Positions 27,391 to 37,854 of a stretch of DNA of 64,000 bases are shown piece after piece. The notes under the pieces were generated by a model. It was not told the origin of the DNA. It saw only the letters and a list, made by a program, of their open reading frames with translations, and made no database searches. The stretch covers positions 124,001 through 188,000 of the forward strand of contig NZ_JALGQH010000004.1 in the NCBI RefSeq assembly GCF_022810305.1, written 5' to 3'. A program made the translations under genes and the position numbers. The DNA is from Rhodococcus sp. ARC_M6. Its GTDB lineage: Bacteria > Actinomycetota > Actinomycetes > Mycobacteriales > Mycobacteriaceae. Within the stretch, counting starts at the first letter, position 1. Each line of letters opens with the position of its first letter.

Positions 27391-28677
27391 ATGACTGCTG
27401 TAACTTCTGCCGGGCCCACCGCGGGTTCAGGCGCTTCCGACACGCGCACTGTCGTGCACGAGGCCGCTCGCCGCGCCCGTAAGGCCTCGCGTGTTCTGGC
27501 CCTGTTGACCACTGCGCAGAAGGATGCCGCGCTCCATGCTGCAGCCGATGCAGTTCTTGCTGCCACCGATCAGATTCTTGCGTCAAATGCCATCGACATC
27601 GACACTGCCAAGGCTGCCGGTACCGAGGAATCACTCCTCGACCGTTTGCGCCTCACCGCGGACCGGATCGAGGGCATCGCCTCCGGCCTGCGTCAGGTTG
27701 CCGGATTGCCCGATCCCATCGGTGAAGTGCTCCGCGGATCTACCCTGCCTAACGGCTTGGAATTGCGTCAGCAGCGAGTTCCGCTCGGCGTCGTCGGCAT
27801 GGTCTACGAGGCTCGCCCCAACGTGACGGTCGACGCATTCGGCCTGACACTCAAGTCGGGAAATGCTGCGCTGCTTCGTGGTTCGTCGTCCGCAGTCAAG
27901 TCCAACGAGGCTCTGGTTGTAGCTCTTCGCGAGTCGTTGGTTGCGCAGAAGCTCCCGGAAGACGCAGTTCAGCTCCTGCCCAGCGCTGATCGATCCACGG
28001 TTACCCACCTGATTCAGGCTCGCGGACTCGTGGACGTCGTCATCCCGCGTGGTGGCGCCGGCCTGATCAGTGCGGTCGTCCGGGACGCCACCGTTCCCAC
28101 CATCGAGACGGGCGTCGGAAACTGCCACGTCTACGTGCATTCGGCAGCTGATCTGGTGATGGCCGAGAAGATTCTGATCAACTCCAAGACGCGTCGTCCC
28201 AGCGTTTGCAACACTGCCGAGACCATTTTGATCGACTCGGCCATCGCGGAGACCGCGGTGCCACAACTTCTGCAGGCCCTGCAGATGCACGACGTCGTTG
28301 TTCACGGAGATTTGCCCGGTCTGGTTCCCGCGACCGAGGACGACTGGTCGAAGGAATACCTGACACTCGACGTCGCTCTCAAGGTTGTCAAGGATCTCGA
28401 TGCTGCCGTCGAGCACATCGATCAGTACGGCACCGGACATACCGAAGCTATCGTCACAGCAGATCTCTCGGCCGCGCGCGAGTTCACCGCCCGCGTCGAC
28501 GCAGCTGCCGTGATGGTCAATGCGTCCACCGCATTCACCGACGGCGAGCAGTTCGGATTCGGCGCCGAGATCGGCATCTCGACACAAAAACTTCATGCAC
28601 GCGGCCCCATGGGGCTGCCGGAGCTGACGTCCACCAAGTGGATCGTCTGGGGCGACGGACACACCCGCTCCGCCTGA
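27391..28677 (+). CDS. proA: Gamma-glutamyl phosphate reductase
   Basis: Second step of proline synthesis, reducing gamma-glutamyl phosphate to glutamate semialdehyde with NADPH. The 428-residue aldehyde-dehydrogenase-fold protein has the catalytic Cys in [33 protein letters not shown] and [12 protein letters not shown]. Full length. It is separated from proB by about 11 kb that contains the ectoine genes. Confidence 0.97.
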   Translation: MTAVTSAGPTAGSGASDTRTVVHEAARRARKASRVLALLTTAQKDAALHAAADAVLAATDQILASNAIDIDTAKAAGTEESLLDRLRLTADRIEGIASGLRQVAGLPDPIGEVLRGSTLPNGLELRQQRVPLGVVGMVYEARPNVTVDAFGLTLKSGNAALLRGSSSAVKSNEALVVALRESLVAQKLPEDAVQLLPSADRSTVTHLIQARGLVDVVIPRGGAGLISAVVRDATVPTIETGVGNCHVYVHSAADLVMAEKILINSKTRRPSVCNTAETILIDSAIAETAVPQLLQALQMHDVVVHGDLPGLVPATEDDWSKEYLTLDVALKVVKDLDAAVEHIDQYGTGHTEAIVTADLSAAREFTARVDAAAVMVNASTAFTDGEQFGFGAEIGISTQKLHARGPMGLPELTSTKWIVWGDGHTRSA

Positions 28678-28717
28678 AAAGTTCGCCCAGACTTGACCCA
28701 CCTTCAAGGAGTTAACC

Positions 28718-29599
28718 GTGGACCGCGCTCTTCCCGACACATCACCGTTTTTCTCGAGCGTCGACGACGTCATCGAGCGGCTGGCTCAAACCGGCTACCT
28801 GTCTGACAAGGGGACTGCCACCGCCGTATTCCTCGCGGACAGGCTCGGTAAGCCCTTGCTCATCGAGGGGCCGGCCGGCGTCGGAAAGACGGAACTGGCT
28901 CGCGCTGTCGCCCAGACGACGGGTGCGGAGCTCATCCGTCTGCAGTGCTACGAAGGCGTCGACGAGGCCCGCGCGTTGTACGAGTGGAACCACGCGAAGC
29001 AGATTCTGCGGATCCAGACAGGCTCCGATCACAGCTGGGATTCCACCAAGGCAGATGTGTTCTCGGAGGAGTTCCTGCTGGCTCGGCCGCTGCTCAAGGC
29101 AATTCGCCGCGAGGAGCCGACCGTGCTGCTGATCGACGAGACCGACAAGGCAGATGTCGAGATCGAGGGTCTCCTTCTCGAAGTTCTGAGCGATTTCGCG
29201 GTCACCATCCCGGAACTAGGCACCATCACGGCAACTCGCAAGCCGTTCACTGTGCTGACGTCCAACGCCACCCGTGAGCTGTCCGAGGCGCTCAAGCGTC
29301 GTTGCTTGTTCCTGCATCTGGACTTCCCGGATGCCGATCTCGAGCGCCGCATTCTCGCCAGCCGTGTGCCTGAGCTTCCCGAAGCCATCGCCGAGCAGTT
29401 GGTCAACACCATTCGAGTTCTGCGCGGAATGCAGCTCAAGAAGGTTCCTTCGGTATCGGAGACCATCGACTGGGGCCGTACGCTCCTCGCGCTGGGTATG
29501 GACACTCTTGACGACGACGCCGTGCGCGCAACCCTCGGTGTCATCCTCAAGCACCAGTCCGATCAGGTGCGAGCCACCGCTGAACTTCGGCTGAACTGA
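28718..29599 (+). CDS. MoxR-family AAA+ ATPase
   Basis: Chaperone-like AAA+ ATPase of 293 residues with Walker A GPAGVGKTE near residue 49, Walker B LLIDETDKAD, sensor 1 TSNATRELSEALKRRC and an arginine finger region. MoxR proteins usually act on a partner that carries a von Willebrand A domain, which is encoded immediately downstream. GTG 28718 follows AAGGAG. The pair corresponds in position to Rv2426c/Rv2425c. Confidence 0.93.
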   Translation: MDRALPDTSPFFSSVDDVIERLAQTGYLSDKGTATAVFLADRLGKPLLIEGPAGVGKTELARAVAQTTGAELIRLQCYEGVDEARALYEWNHAKQILRIQTGSDHSWDSTKADVFSEEFLLARPLLKAIRREEPTVLLIDETDKADVEIEGLLLEVLSDFAVTIPELGTITATRKPFTVLTSNATRELSEALKRRCLFLHLDFPDADLERRILASRVPELPEAIAEQLVNTIRVLRGMQLKKVPSVSETIDWGRTLLALGMDTLDDDAVRATLGVILKHQSDQVRATAELRLN

Positions 29600-29608
29600 G
29601 GTCTGGTC

Positions 29609-31072
29609 ATGGCCCTCGGAGGTTCGACGTCACCGCTCAAGCCGGGTGGGTTGGCAGCACCGCACGGTCTGCCCGGTCACCTCGTCGATTTTGTCGAGGC
29701 ACTTCGCCGACGCGGAATCATGGTCGGACCTTCCGAGACCGTCGACGCCGGCAAGGTCATGTCAGTCCTCGACCTTCTCGACCGTGAGTCCCTGCGTGAG
29801 GGGCTGGCTTGCTCGCTCCTGCGTCGGCCCACCCACCGAGCCACCTTCGACGCGGTATTCGATCTGTGGTTCCCGAAAGCGATCGGTAACCGTGCCGTCG
29901 GCGACGTCGACGTCTCGCTGCCGCGCAAGGCCGACGGAACCATCGATCTGCAGGCATTGCGTGAGCTGATCGCCGAACTGCTGACCGCCGGCAGCGACGA
30001 GGCAATGGAGCTGACCGAACTTCTCACCGCCGCGATGGTCGAGGAGATGGGGCAGTACCAGTCCAGTAACGGGCCGTCGTTCTCCGCGTACCAGGCACTT
30101 CGCGACGTGGCACCGGAGACGTTGCTCAACAAGATCCTTCAAGGTCTACTCGGCAATCAAGAAGGTTCGGGCAGCGAAGGCAAGGATGCATCCGACTATC
30201 AGTCGGAGGTCGCCAAGCGCACCGCAGCCCAGCGAATCGCAGATTTCCGCAAGATGGTCGAGAAGGAAACGCGTCGACGCACGGCCGAGAACCTCGGCAA
30301 GGAACGCGTCGCTACGTACGGCGTTCCGAAACTGGCGGAGGAAGTCGATTTCCTTCGTGCTTCCGACGCAGAACTCACCACACTCAAGAAGAACGTCGCG
30401 CCGCTGGCCAGGTTGCTCGCCAGCCGCCTGGCTGTCCGGCGGAGTCGAAGCCGATCGGGTTCCATCGATTTGCGCCGTACGTTGCGCAAATCCATGTCCA
30501 CCGGTGGGGTTCCGATCGATCTGGTGCAACGGAAGCCGAAGCGTGCGCGTCCCGAACTTGTGGTGATGTGCGACGTTTCCGGGTCGGTCGCCGGGTTCAG
30601 CCACTTCACCTTGTTGTTGGTCAACGCGCTGCGCGAGCAGTTCTCACGAGTACGAGTTTTTGCGTTCATCGACACCACCGACGAGGTCACCCGGTTCTTC
30701 GATTCCAATGCCGATCTCGGGTCTGCGATGTCGCGGATGATTCGCGAAGCCGAACTCATCACGTACGACGGTCACTCCGATTACGGAAATGCCTTCGGGG
30801 TGTTTCAGGAGAAGTTTGCGCAAAGCATCACCAGTCGCACATCGATGCTGATCCTGGGCGACGGCCGCAACAACTACCGGGACCCCAACCTCCAATCGTT
30901 GGCACAGATGGTTGCCGTCGCCAAGCACGCACACTGGCTCAACCCCGAGCCCAAGGGGCAGTGGGGGACGGGCGACTCTGCAGCCAAGGTCTACAACGAA
31001 GTCATCAGCATGCATGAGTGTCGCTCCGCCAAGCAGTTGGCCGAAGTGGTGTCCGGCTTGCTGCCGGTGTGA
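29609..31072 (+). CDS. VWA-domain protein, CoxE-like partner of MoxR ATPase
   Basis: 487 residues. The N-terminal half is helical and charged. The C-terminal von Willebrand A domain starts near residue 310 with the MIDAS signature DVSGSVAG (DxSxS), followed by a Thr-containing loop and [11 protein letters not shown] as a MIDAS Asp segment. It begins nine bases after the MoxR gene, so the two proteins likely form a metal-dependent complex. The client of this complex is unknown. Confidence 0.9.
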   Translation: MALGGSTSPLKPGGLAAPHGLPGHLVDFVEALRRRGIMVGPSETVDAGKVMSVLDLLDRESLREGLACSLLRRPTHRATFDAVFDLWFPKAIGNRAVGDVDVSLPRKADGTIDLQALRELIAELLTAGSDEAMELTELLTAAMVEEMGQYQSSNGPSFSAYQALRDVAPETLLNKILQGLLGNQEGSGSEGKDASDYQSEVAKRTAAQRIADFRKMVEKETRRRTAENLGKERVATYGVPKLAEEVDFLRASDAELTTLKKNVAPLARLLASRLAVRRSRSRSGSIDLRRTLRKSMSTGGVPIDLVQRKPKRARPELVVMCDVSGSVAGFSHFTLLLVNALREQFSRVRVFAFIDTTDEVTRFFDSNADLGSAMSRMIREAELITYDGHSDYGNAFGVFQEKFAQSITSRTSMLILGDGRNNYRDPNLQSLAQMVAVAKHAHWLNPEPKGQWGTGDSAAKVYNEVISMHECRSAKQLAEVVSGLLPV

Positions 31073-31110
31073 AACACGTAAGCTCGTCAGTCGTGCAGAA
31101 GGGACAATCG

Positions 31111-31797
31111 GTGGAACGTGCTCGACGCCGCCTCGGCGTGATGGGTGGCACTTTCGACCCCATTCACCACGGACACCTCGTCGCAGCCAGTGAGGTCGCC
31201 GACAGGTTCGGGCTCGACGAAGTGATCTTCGTCCCCACCGGCAGACCGTGGCAGAAGCAGGCGCGAGGTGTCAGTCCGGCGGAGGATAGATACCTCATGA
31301 CTGTCATCGCTACCGCCTCCAACCCGCGGTTTTCCGTCTCTCGCGTCGATGTCGACCGCGAAAAAGTGACGTACACCGTGGACACTCTCCGCGACCTACG
31401 GGCCTATCATCCCGACGCCGAACTGTTCTTCATCACCGGTGCCGATGCGCTGGCCAGCATCCTTTCCTGGCAAGATTGGGAAGAGTTGTTTGCATTGGCG
31501 AAATTTGTGGGCGTATCGCGGCCGGGTTTCGATCTCAACGCCGAACACCTGGCCGGTCATCTCGACACCATGCCCGCGGACGCGGTGACATTGATCGAGA
31601 TCCCGGCGCTTGCCATTTCGTCGACCGAATGTCGACGTCGGGCGAGCGAAGACCGTCCCGTCTGGTACCTGGTGCCGGACGGAGTGGTGCAGTACATCTC
31701 GAAGCGGAATTTGTATCGACCCGTCGACGCTCAGCGGCGTGACGGGGCGACCACGATGTCGGAGCCGGCGCCTGGCAAGTCCGCTGATTCGAACTAG
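31111..31797 (+). CDS. nadD: Nicotinate-nucleotide adenylyltransferase
   Basis: Makes deamido-NAD from nicotinate mononucleotide and ATP. The start at GTG 31111 (behind AAGGGA) gives [23 protein letters not shown], with the nucleotidyltransferase (T/H)xGH motif. [25 protein letters not shown] and [11 protein letters not shown] are family landmarks. The 228 residues match the mycobacterial length; ~20 polar residues at the C-terminus are variable. It is followed by rsfS as in most actinobacteria. Confidence 0.95.
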   Translation: MERARRRLGVMGGTFDPIHHGHLVAASEVADRFGLDEVIFVPTGRPWQKQARGVSPAEDRYLMTVIATASNPRFSVSRVDVDREKVTYTVDTLRDLRAYHPDAELFFITGADALASILSWQDWEELFALAKFVGVSRPGFDLNAEHLAGHLDTMPADAVTLIEIPALAISSTECRRRASEDRPVWYLVPDGVVQYISKRNLYRPVDAQRRDGATTMSEPAPGKSADSN

Positions 31798-31832
31798 AAG
31801 CAAGACCTGAAGACGAAACTGGAGAACATCGA

Positions 31833-32279
31833 GTGAGCGCAACAACACAAGCCATCGACATGGCACGCATCGCGGCCCTGGCGGCCGACGAGAAGCTGGC
31901 TACCGAAGTGGTGGTGCTCGACGTGTCTGAGCAGTTGGTCATCACGGACTGCTTTGTCATCGCATCCGCCCAGACCGAGCGTCAGGTGAACTCGATTGTC
32001 GAGAACATCGAAGATTGCCTCCGCGAAGCCGGCCACAAGCCGCTCCGTCGCGAAGGCACCCGTGAGGGACGTTGGGCGCTGCTCGACTACGCCGAGATCG
32101 TCGTTCACGTCCAGCACGACGAGGAGCGCAATTTCTATGCTCTCGATCGCCTGTGGAAGGACTGCCCGACGGTAGAGGTCGAAGGCCTCGGCGAGAACCG
32201 TCCCGGACCGGCCGACGCACATACGGTTTTCGACACCGATACGGTTTCCGAGCCGGACGCGTCGGACCTCTCGCTGTGA
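31833..32279 (+). CDS. rsfS: Ribosome silencing factor (Iojap/RsfS)
   Basis: Binds L14 on the 50S subunit and blocks subunit joining when nutrients are scarce. In its 148 residues VVLDVSEQLVITDCFVIASA, RREGTREGRWALLDYAEIVVHVQHDEERNFY and the aromatic-rich LDRLW are the core of the family. The ~35-residue acidic tail is extra. GTG overlaps nothing upstream; the stop overlaps the next GTG by four bases. Confidence 0.95.
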   Translation: MSATTQAIDMARIAALAADEKLATEVVVLDVSEQLVITDCFVIASAQTERQVNSIVENIEDCLREAGHKPLRREGTREGRWALLDYAEIVVHVQHDEERNFYALDRLWKDCPTVEVEGLGENRPGPADAHTVFDTDTVSEPDASDLSL

Positions 32280-32947
32280 CTTCCTCGGCGCCCAGTCCGG
32301 CGTCGAGTGTCCGTCGGCTCATCTTGTTGCGCCACGGACAAACTGAATACAACGCCGATTCTCGGATGCAGGGGCAACTCGACACCGATCTTTCGGAGCT
32401 GGGCCGTACTCAAGCTAAGAGTGCGGGCCCAGTCATCGCTGATCGCAGGCCGTTGACCATCGTGTCCTCGGACCTGCGTCGCGCGTATTTCACGGCAGTT
32501 GCCGTCGGAGATGCGGCCGGACTGCCGGTCCTCACCGATCCGCGACTGCGTGAGACACACCTCGGTGACTGGCAGGGTTTGACTCACGGTGACGTCGACC
32601 GGCAGACACCTGGCGTGCGGCAGACGTGGCGCGCCGACGCGACCATCGCCCCGCCCGGCGGTGAGAGCCGAATCGACGTCGCGAAGCGCAGTGTGCCGGT
32701 GGTGCAGGAACTTCTGAAGTCGCTTCCGGATTGGTCCGAACGGCCAGTTGTACTGGTGGCGCACGGTGGGCTGATTGCCGCGCTGACGGCCGCATTGCTG
32801 GACTTGCCGGTTGATCGTTGGCCGGTCTTGGGTGGCCTCGGAAACACGAGTTGGGTGCAACTCAGTGGACACGGAGACCCCCAGTCCATCGAATGGCGAC
32901 TGGACGTATGGAATGCTTCTGCGAGTGTCGCAAATGACGTCCTCTGA
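32276..32947 (+). CDS. gpgP: Histidine phosphatase, glucosyl-3-phosphoglycerate phosphatase-like
   Basis: 223 residues from GTG 32276. [19 protein letters not shown] is the phosphoglycerate-mutase-like RHG motif with the phosphorylated His; [11 protein letters not shown] and VLVAHGGLI with the second His complete the site. Position and sequence match Rv2419c, which dephosphorylates glucosyl-3-phosphoglycerate in methylglucose lipopolysaccharide synthesis. The reaction is inferred from synteny; a general phosphatase is possible. Its start overlaps rsfS and its end overlaps the next gene. Confidence 0.85.
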   Translation: MTSSAPSPASSVRRLILLRHGQTEYNADSRMQGQLDTDLSELGRTQAKSAGPVIADRRPLTIVSSDLRRAYFTAVAVGDAAGLPVLTDPRLRETHLGDWQGLTHGDVDRQTPGVRQTWRADATIAPPGGESRIDVAKRSVPVVQELLKSLPDWSERPVVLVAHGGLIAALTAALLDLPVDRWPVLGGLGNTSWVQLSGHGDPQSIEWRLDVWNASASVANDVL

Positions 32948-33701
32948 GAGTGCCGACGGGCAGCGCCCCGTCTTGTTGGTTATTGCCGATTCGTTGTCCT
33001 ACTTCGGGCCCAAAGGCGGACTTGCCGCCGACCATCCCCGTATCTGGCCGAACATCGTGGCCGAGGAATTGGGTTGGGATGTCGAGCTCGTTGCTCGCAT
33101 CGGCTGGACGTGCCGCGACGCCTGGTGGGCGCTGACTCAGGACCCGCGAGTGTGGGCTGCCGTTCCGCGCGCCGGCGCCGTCGTGTTTGCCGTCGGCGGA
33201 ATGGATTCCCTGCCTTCGCCGTTGCCTACTGCGTTGCGTGAGACCATCCGCTACGTTCGGCCACCGGCGCTACGACGCGTGGTACGTGAGGGCTATCAGT
33301 GGCTGCAACCGCGGCTCGCTCCGCTCGGTCGCCCGGTCGCTCTCCCTCCGAAGTTGAGCGTCGAGTACCTCGAGAGCTCGAGAAATGCGTTGGAGTACAT
33401 GCGGCCGGAGTTGCCGATGATCGCCACGTTGCCGTCGGTACACCGCAGCGATGCGTACGCGAGTGTCCATGCGGGCCGTCCCGCGGCTGTTTCTGCGATC
33501 ACCGAGTGGGCTACCGAGAAAGACGTGCCGGTCGTGGATCTTGCCGACGCCGTCCGCGAGAACGTTTTTTCCGACAACGGAAACCCTGACGGTATTCACT
33601 GGGGTTGGGACGGCCATGTCGGCGTCGCCAAGGCCATGATTGCGACGATTCGCGCAGCCGAAGCTCAGCGTGTGTCCACCTCGGCGAGCGAGGTCGGGTA
33701 G
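32934..33701 (+). CDS. SGNH-fold acyltransferase, OctT-like
   Basis: 255 residues from ATG 32934 (GTG 32925 possible), overlapping gpgP by 14 bases. The N-terminal [17 protein letters not shown] carries a D-S-L block as in SGNH hydrolases, and [10 protein letters not shown] near the C-terminus supplies the Asp/His pair. The Rv2418c position in M. tuberculosis encodes OctT, which octanoylates diglucosylglycerate. The homologous role is inferred from position and fold. Confidence 0.75.
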   Translation: MTSSESADGQRPVLLVIADSLSYFGPKGGLAADHPRIWPNIVAEELGWDVELVARIGWTCRDAWWALTQDPRVWAAVPRAGAVVFAVGGMDSLPSPLPTALRETIRYVRPPALRRVVREGYQWLQPRLAPLGRPVALPPKLSVEYLESSRNALEYMRPELPMIATLPSVHRSDAYASVHAGRPAAVSAITEWATEKDVPVVDLADAVRENVFSDNGNPDGIHWGWDGHVGVAKAMIATIRAAEAQRVSTSASEVG

Positions 33702-33705
33702 CGAC

Positions 33706-34548
33706 GTGTCAGTTGTTGTCGTCACGGATTCGTCCGCCTGCGTCCCGCGTGAGCCGGCTGATGCGTGTGGGCTCCAGGTTGTGCCCTTGCATGTCCTGCG
33801 TGACGGCTGCGATTTCCTCGAAGGCGTCGATACCATTCCGGATGACATGACCGGGGTGACGACGGCTGGTGCGTCACCGGCAGAATTGATCGAAGCTTAC
33901 GGCCGAGCACTCGAACTGAGCAAGGGTGACGGTGTTGTGGCTGTGCACATCTCACGTCAGCTCTCCGGCACCTGGGAAGCGGGCCGGCAGGCGGCCCTGG
34001 AATTCGGTGGCAAGGTTCGAATTGTCGATTCAGCTTCTGCGGGTATGGGTTTGGGGTATCCCGCGTTGGAGGCCGCGCGATTCGCAGCGGCCGGGTCCTC
34101 GCTCGATGACGTGTACGACCGCGCCGTCGACATCGCAGACCGTTCTCGTGCCTTCATCTTCGTGGACAAGCTCGATCAGTTGCGCCGCGGCGGCAGGATC
34201 AGTACGGCCGCAGCGCTATTGGGTACAGCATTGGCGATGAAACCACTGTTGCATCTGGTGGACGGCAAGCTGGTACTGAAAGAGAAAACCCGCACCACCA
34301 CCAAAGCGCTTGCACGCCTGGTCGATGCCGCAGTCGAGCGGGCGGGGCTTGGCCGCGTTGCAATCGCTGTTCATCACATGAAGGCGCGTGAACGAGCCGA
34401 CGGCATTGCCGAGCAATTACAAGACCGAATCCCGGACATCGCCGAGACAGTGGTCACCGACTTCAGTGCGGTGATCGGTGCCCATGTGGGTGTCGGTGCG
34501 ATCGGTGTTGTGGTGTGTCAGCTCCCGGAACCCGGTGCGGATCAGTAG
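33706..34548 (+). CDS. DegV family fatty-acid-binding protein
   Basis: 280 residues from GTG 33706. VVVVTDSSACVPREPAD is the DegV N-terminus with the lipid-head-group Ser/Thr, and HISRQLSGTWEAG and IVDSASAGMGLGYPALEAA are typical. In Firmicutes DegV/FakB proteins bind fatty acids for a kinase; no FakA-like kinase is in view. Starts four bases after the SGNH gene in an operon-like run. Confidence 0.92.
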   Translation: MSVVVVTDSSACVPREPADACGLQVVPLHVLRDGCDFLEGVDTIPDDMTGVTTAGASPAELIEAYGRALELSKGDGVVAVHISRQLSGTWEAGRQAALEFGGKVRIVDSASAGMGLGYPALEAARFAAAGSSLDDVYDRAVDIADRSRAFIFVDKLDQLRRGGRISTAAALLGTALAMKPLLHLVDGKLVLKEKTRTTTKALARLVDAAVERAGLGRVAIAVHHMKARERADGIAEQLQDRIPDIAETVVTDFSAVIGAHVGVGAIGVVVCQLPEPGADQ

Positions 34549-34553
34549 GTCCG

Positions 34554-34580
34554 TTCTCCACAGGCCGGTAGTTATCCCCA
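34554..34580 (+). promoter_or_regulatory. Two DnaA-box-like nonamers upstream of comEA
   Basis: TTCTCCACA (34554-34562) and TTATCCCCA (34572-34580) lie in the same orientation nine bases apart in the 82-bp gap before comEA. Each differs by one base from a DnaA box (TTGTCCACA or TTATCCACA). Binding is conjectural. Confidence 0.2.
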
Positions 34581-34630
34581 GCTTGATTTCTCGTCGACGC
34601 GCTTTCGCTTCTCCTCGCTAGCGTCCCCTT

Positions 34631-35497
34631 ATGCGGATCAGTGAAGAGCGGGAGAGGGTGCGCGATCGCCTCGCCGCGATGAGTGGTGACTTTTCCAGCG
34701 CGCGTGTCGGTTTCGGACGGGAAGACGTCGCGGAACCAACTGTCCCCGATTGGTTGCTCGAATCCGACGAAGACGAGGAGCTGGAACCTCTCACCCCTCG
34801 TTTTCAGGCTGTGCCCGAGCGCTGGCGGGATATGCGCTGGAGCCCACGCCGCCGAGGTGCCCTGGCTCTGGTGATTGTTGCGCTCGTCGCTGCCGGGATC
34901 GGTGTGTTCACAGTGTGGTGGGGTTCGCCGACCATGCAGGCGGTTCCGCCGTTGCCGACGGCGGTGGGCGTTCCGATCACAGTGTCGGGGCAGCCCAGTG
35001 CCACTGAGCGCGTATCGCCGCCGATCGAATCCCCGCGGGCCGCTGCGCCGGTGGGTGTGGTGGTCAGTGTTGTGGGACTGGTACGCAACCCTGGATTGGT
35101 GACGCTTCCGGACGGCTCACGTGTTGCTGATGCATTGACCGCGGCCGGCGGTGTGAACGCGGGTGCCGACACACTGAGCTTGAATCTGGCGCAGAAACTG
35201 TCCGACGGTGATCAAGTAGTGGTCGGCGTGGTCGGTGATTCGGCTCCCAAGACAAGTTCCACGGCCGCGGGCACCGGCGGCGCACCGGCCGCGCCGGAGG
35301 GCGGGGGCCTGATCAATCTGAACGCTGCCACCGAAGCCGAACTCGACACGCTACCCGGAGTCGGGCCCGTCACGGCGAGTGCCATTGTGGCGTGGCGAAC
35401 TTCCAATGGAAAGTTCACGGACGTAGAACAATTGGGTGAAGTAGATGGTATCGGGCCAGCTCGGCTCGACAAGCTGCGTCCGCTGGTTTCGGTGTGA
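34631..35497 (+). CDS. comEA: ComEA-like helix-hairpin-helix DNA-binding protein
   Basis: 288 residues. A ~75-residue cytoplasmic N-terminus precedes one transmembrane helix (ALALVIVALVAAGIGVFTVWW). The exposed part has an SLBB-like domain (VVGLVRNPGLVTLPDGSRVADALTAAGG), a Gly/Ala linker, and tandem HhH motifs (INLNAATEAELDTLPGVG; GEVDGIGPARLDKL). It captures double-stranded DNA in competence systems. It overlaps comEC by four bases. Confidence 0.93.
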   Translation: MRISEERERVRDRLAAMSGDFSSARVGFGREDVAEPTVPDWLLESDEDEELEPLTPRFQAVPERWRDMRWSPRRRGALALVIVALVAAGIGVFTVWWGSPTMQAVPPLPTAVGVPITVSGQPSATERVSPPIESPRAAAPVGVVVSVVGLVRNPGLVTLPDGSRVADALTAAGGVNAGADTLSLNLAQKLSDGDQVVVGVVGDSAPKTSSTAAGTGGAPAAPEGGGLINLNAATEAELDTLPGVGPVTASAIVAWRTSNGKFTDVEQLGEVDGIGPARLDKLRPLVSV

Positions 35498-37854
35498 GCG
35501 GTGAGACCGAGCAGCCGGTCCTTGATGCTCGACTCGTACCCGTAGCGTTGACCGTGTGGGGTGTGACGGCTGCGGGAATCGTCTTCGGCTCGACTGTTTC
35601 GTGGATTCTTGCGTCGGTGTCGGCTGCCTTCTGTGCCTGCCTCTTCGTCGTCGTTCGGCGGCGGGGATATGCAGCCTGGGTTCTGGTTGTGTTGGTGGCC
35701 TGCGTGTTCGGCACCGCGTTCAGTGTCCTGACGGCGTGGCGGATGTCCGAGGCGGAGGTGCATCCGCTGACGAGAGCGGCGGAGTCGGGAGGGTGGGTGA
35801 GCGTACAGGTAACGCCGATCGAAGACCCGCGGGTAATGGCGTCGTCGATGGGGCCCGCTCGAGTGTATTTCCACGCCTCGGTCCGATCGGTCACCGTAGG
35901 CAAGCAGCGATTCGATGCCGGCGGTTCGGTGACAATTCGCGCGCCCAGTGACCTCTGGCCCAAAACGCTTCCCGGGCAAGTGCTCACGGTGCGGGGAAAG
36001 GTGAGTGTGCCGCGTCGATCGGATCTGACTTTGGCGGTCGTCACCACGGAAGGTGGGCCGATCGCGGTCGGTGACACACCGTGGTATCAGCGGTGGGCGG
36101 GAGCTGTACGGTCTCGGTTCGCAGCTGTCTGTGCCGCGGCGCTGCCCGCTGATCAGGCGGGATTGTTACCCGGGCTGGTTGTGGGGGATACGTCGGCGTT
36201 GTCGCCGGTAGTCAAGGACAACTTCACTGCCGCTGGGCTTTCGCACCTCACCGCGGTGTCCGGCGCAAACATCAGCATTCTTCTGGGCGCTGTCTTGTTG
36301 CTGGTCCGAGCAGCGTCGTTCGATCCCCGGATCGGCGCAGCGCTTGCGGTGGTGACGCTCGTTGCCTTCGTCATTGTCGCGCGGCCTTCGCCCAGTGTGC
36401 TGCGGGCCGCGGTGATGGGCACGATCGGTCTGCTCAGTTTGGTCACCGGACGTCGCAAGCAGGCGCTGCCGGCATTGGGGTGCGCGGTCATCGTTCTGGT
36501 GACAGTGATGCCGGAACTTGCCGTGGACTGGGGATTCGTATTGTCGACCACGGCCACCGGCGCGTTGGTGATCCTCGCACCGGTGTGGGTCGACGGACTC
36601 CGTCGGTGCGGTTGGCCACGGTGGCTGGCTGAGGCGACAGCCGTTTCTTGCGCTGCCTTTGTCGTGACGGCGCCGGTGGTGGCCGCGATGGCGGGAACGC
36701 TCAGTGTTGTTGCGATCGTGGCGAATCTGTTGGTCGCGCCGGTCGTCGGGGTGCTGACGGTATTGGGTGCGCTCGTGGCACTTCTGGCGTTGATCAGTGC
36801 TCCGGCGGCCACACTGGCGGCACACACCGTTCGGCCGCCGATGTGGTGGTTGCTTTCCGTCTCGGAGCGAGCAGCGGCGGTTCCCGGCGCAAATCTGACC
36901 GTGCCGTCGGGAATTCTCGGAGCGGTGTTCGTCATCGGTGTGCTACTGGTGGCAGTGGTGCTGGTGTGGAATCGTATCTCGCGGTGGGTGATCGGCACGA
37001 TTGTGCTCGGAGTTGCTCTGGCTCTGGCATTTCAGCATCTGTTCGCAGGCGGACGGATTGCGCCCGGCTGGGGATTCGTGATGTGCGACGTCGGGCAGGG
37101 AGACGGTCTGGTGTTGTCGACGGGAGACGGTCGCGTAGTCGTGATCGACGTCGGTCCTGATCCGACATCGATGGACAGATGCCTGAAAATGCTGGGGGTC
37201 AACGATATTGCGCTGGTTGTGATCAGTCATTTTCATGCGGACCATATCGGTGGGCTCGAAGCGGTGCTTGCCGGTCGTTCGGTTTCAGCGGTGGGTGTCG
37301 GTCCGATGTTGTTGCCTGAATCAGGTTTTCGTGTTGTTGAATCTGCTGCCAGCTCGAAAGGGGTTCCACTGATCGGTTTGCGTAGCGGGTCGGAGTTCAC
37401 GTTGGGTTCCGTGCGCCTGAGTGTTCTCGGTCCTACATTGGCTGTGCCGCGTGACCGCGACGACGCGGCTGAATCCGCCAATGATCAATCTCTTGTACTG
37501 ATGGCGTACACAAGCGCTGGGCGAATCCTGCTGACGGGTGATGCGGAAGTTGCCGGTGAAGCTTCGATACTGCGCGCCGGAATCGACGTGCGGGCGGACA
37601 TTCTGAAGCTGCCCCATCATGGTTCGCGGACCACGTCCGAAGCCTTCCTCGAAGCCGTTCGCCCACGGCTGACGTTGGTGAGTGTCGGCGTCGGCAACAC
37701 GTTCGGGCACCCGAATCCCGCAGTGTTGGGCGAACTCGAATCCTTGGGCGGCGCCGTGGCGCGGACCGATCGTGACGGCACCCTCGCTGTGTACGGGAAC
37801 GGCGACGGGTCCATGTCCGTGGTGTCGGTACCTCGTGGGAACATCTTCGGGTGA
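35494..37854 (+). CDS. comEC: ComEC/Rec2-like DNA-uptake channel protein
   Basis: 786 residues. The N-terminal part has transmembrane helices and an OB-like domain. The competence domain begins near residue 230 (HLTAVSGANISILLGAVLLLV), followed by more helices. The C-terminal metallo-beta-lactamase domain (MCDVGQGDGLVLST; SHFHADHIGGLEAVL) may degrade the non-transported strand. Its HxHxDH zinc motif is intact. It lies with comEA and holA. Whether Rhodococcus is naturally competent is not shown by sequence. Confidence 0.95.
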   Translation: MSGETEQPVLDARLVPVALTVWGVTAAGIVFGSTVSWILASVSAAFCACLFVVVRRRGYAAWVLVVLVACVFGTAFSVLTAWRMSEAEVHPLTRAAESGGWVSVQVTPIEDPRVMASSMGPARVYFHASVRSVTVGKQRFDAGGSVTIRAPSDLWPKTLPGQVLTVRGKVSVPRRSDLTLAVVTTEGGPIAVGDTPWYQRWAGAVRSRFAAVCAAALPADQAGLLPGLVVGDTSALSPVVKDNFTAAGLSHLTAVSGANISILLGAVLLLVRAASFDPRIGAALAVVTLVAFVIVARPSPSVLRAAVMGTIGLLSLVTGRRKQALPALGCAVIVLVTVMPELAVDWGFVLSTTATGALVILAPVWVDGLRRCGWPRWLAEATAVSCAAFVVTAPVVAAMAGTLSVVAIVANLLVAPVVGVLTVLGALVALLALISAPAATLAAHTVRPPMWWLLSVSERAAAVPGANLTVPSGILGAVFVIGVLLVAVVLVWNRISRWVIGTIVLGVALALAFQHLFAGGRIAPGWGFVMCDVGQGDGLVLSTGDGRVVVIDVGPDPTSMDRCLKMLGVNDIALVVISHFHADHIGGLEAVLAGRSVSAVGVGPMLLPESGFRVVESAASSKGVPLIGLRSGSEFTLGSVRLSVLGPTLAVPRDRDDAAESANDQSLVLMAYTSAGRILLTGDAEVAGEASILRAGIDVRADILKLPHHGSRTTSEAFLEAVRPRLTLVSVGVGNTFGHPNPAVLGELESLGGAVARTDRDGTLAVYGNGDGSMSVVSVPRGNIFG

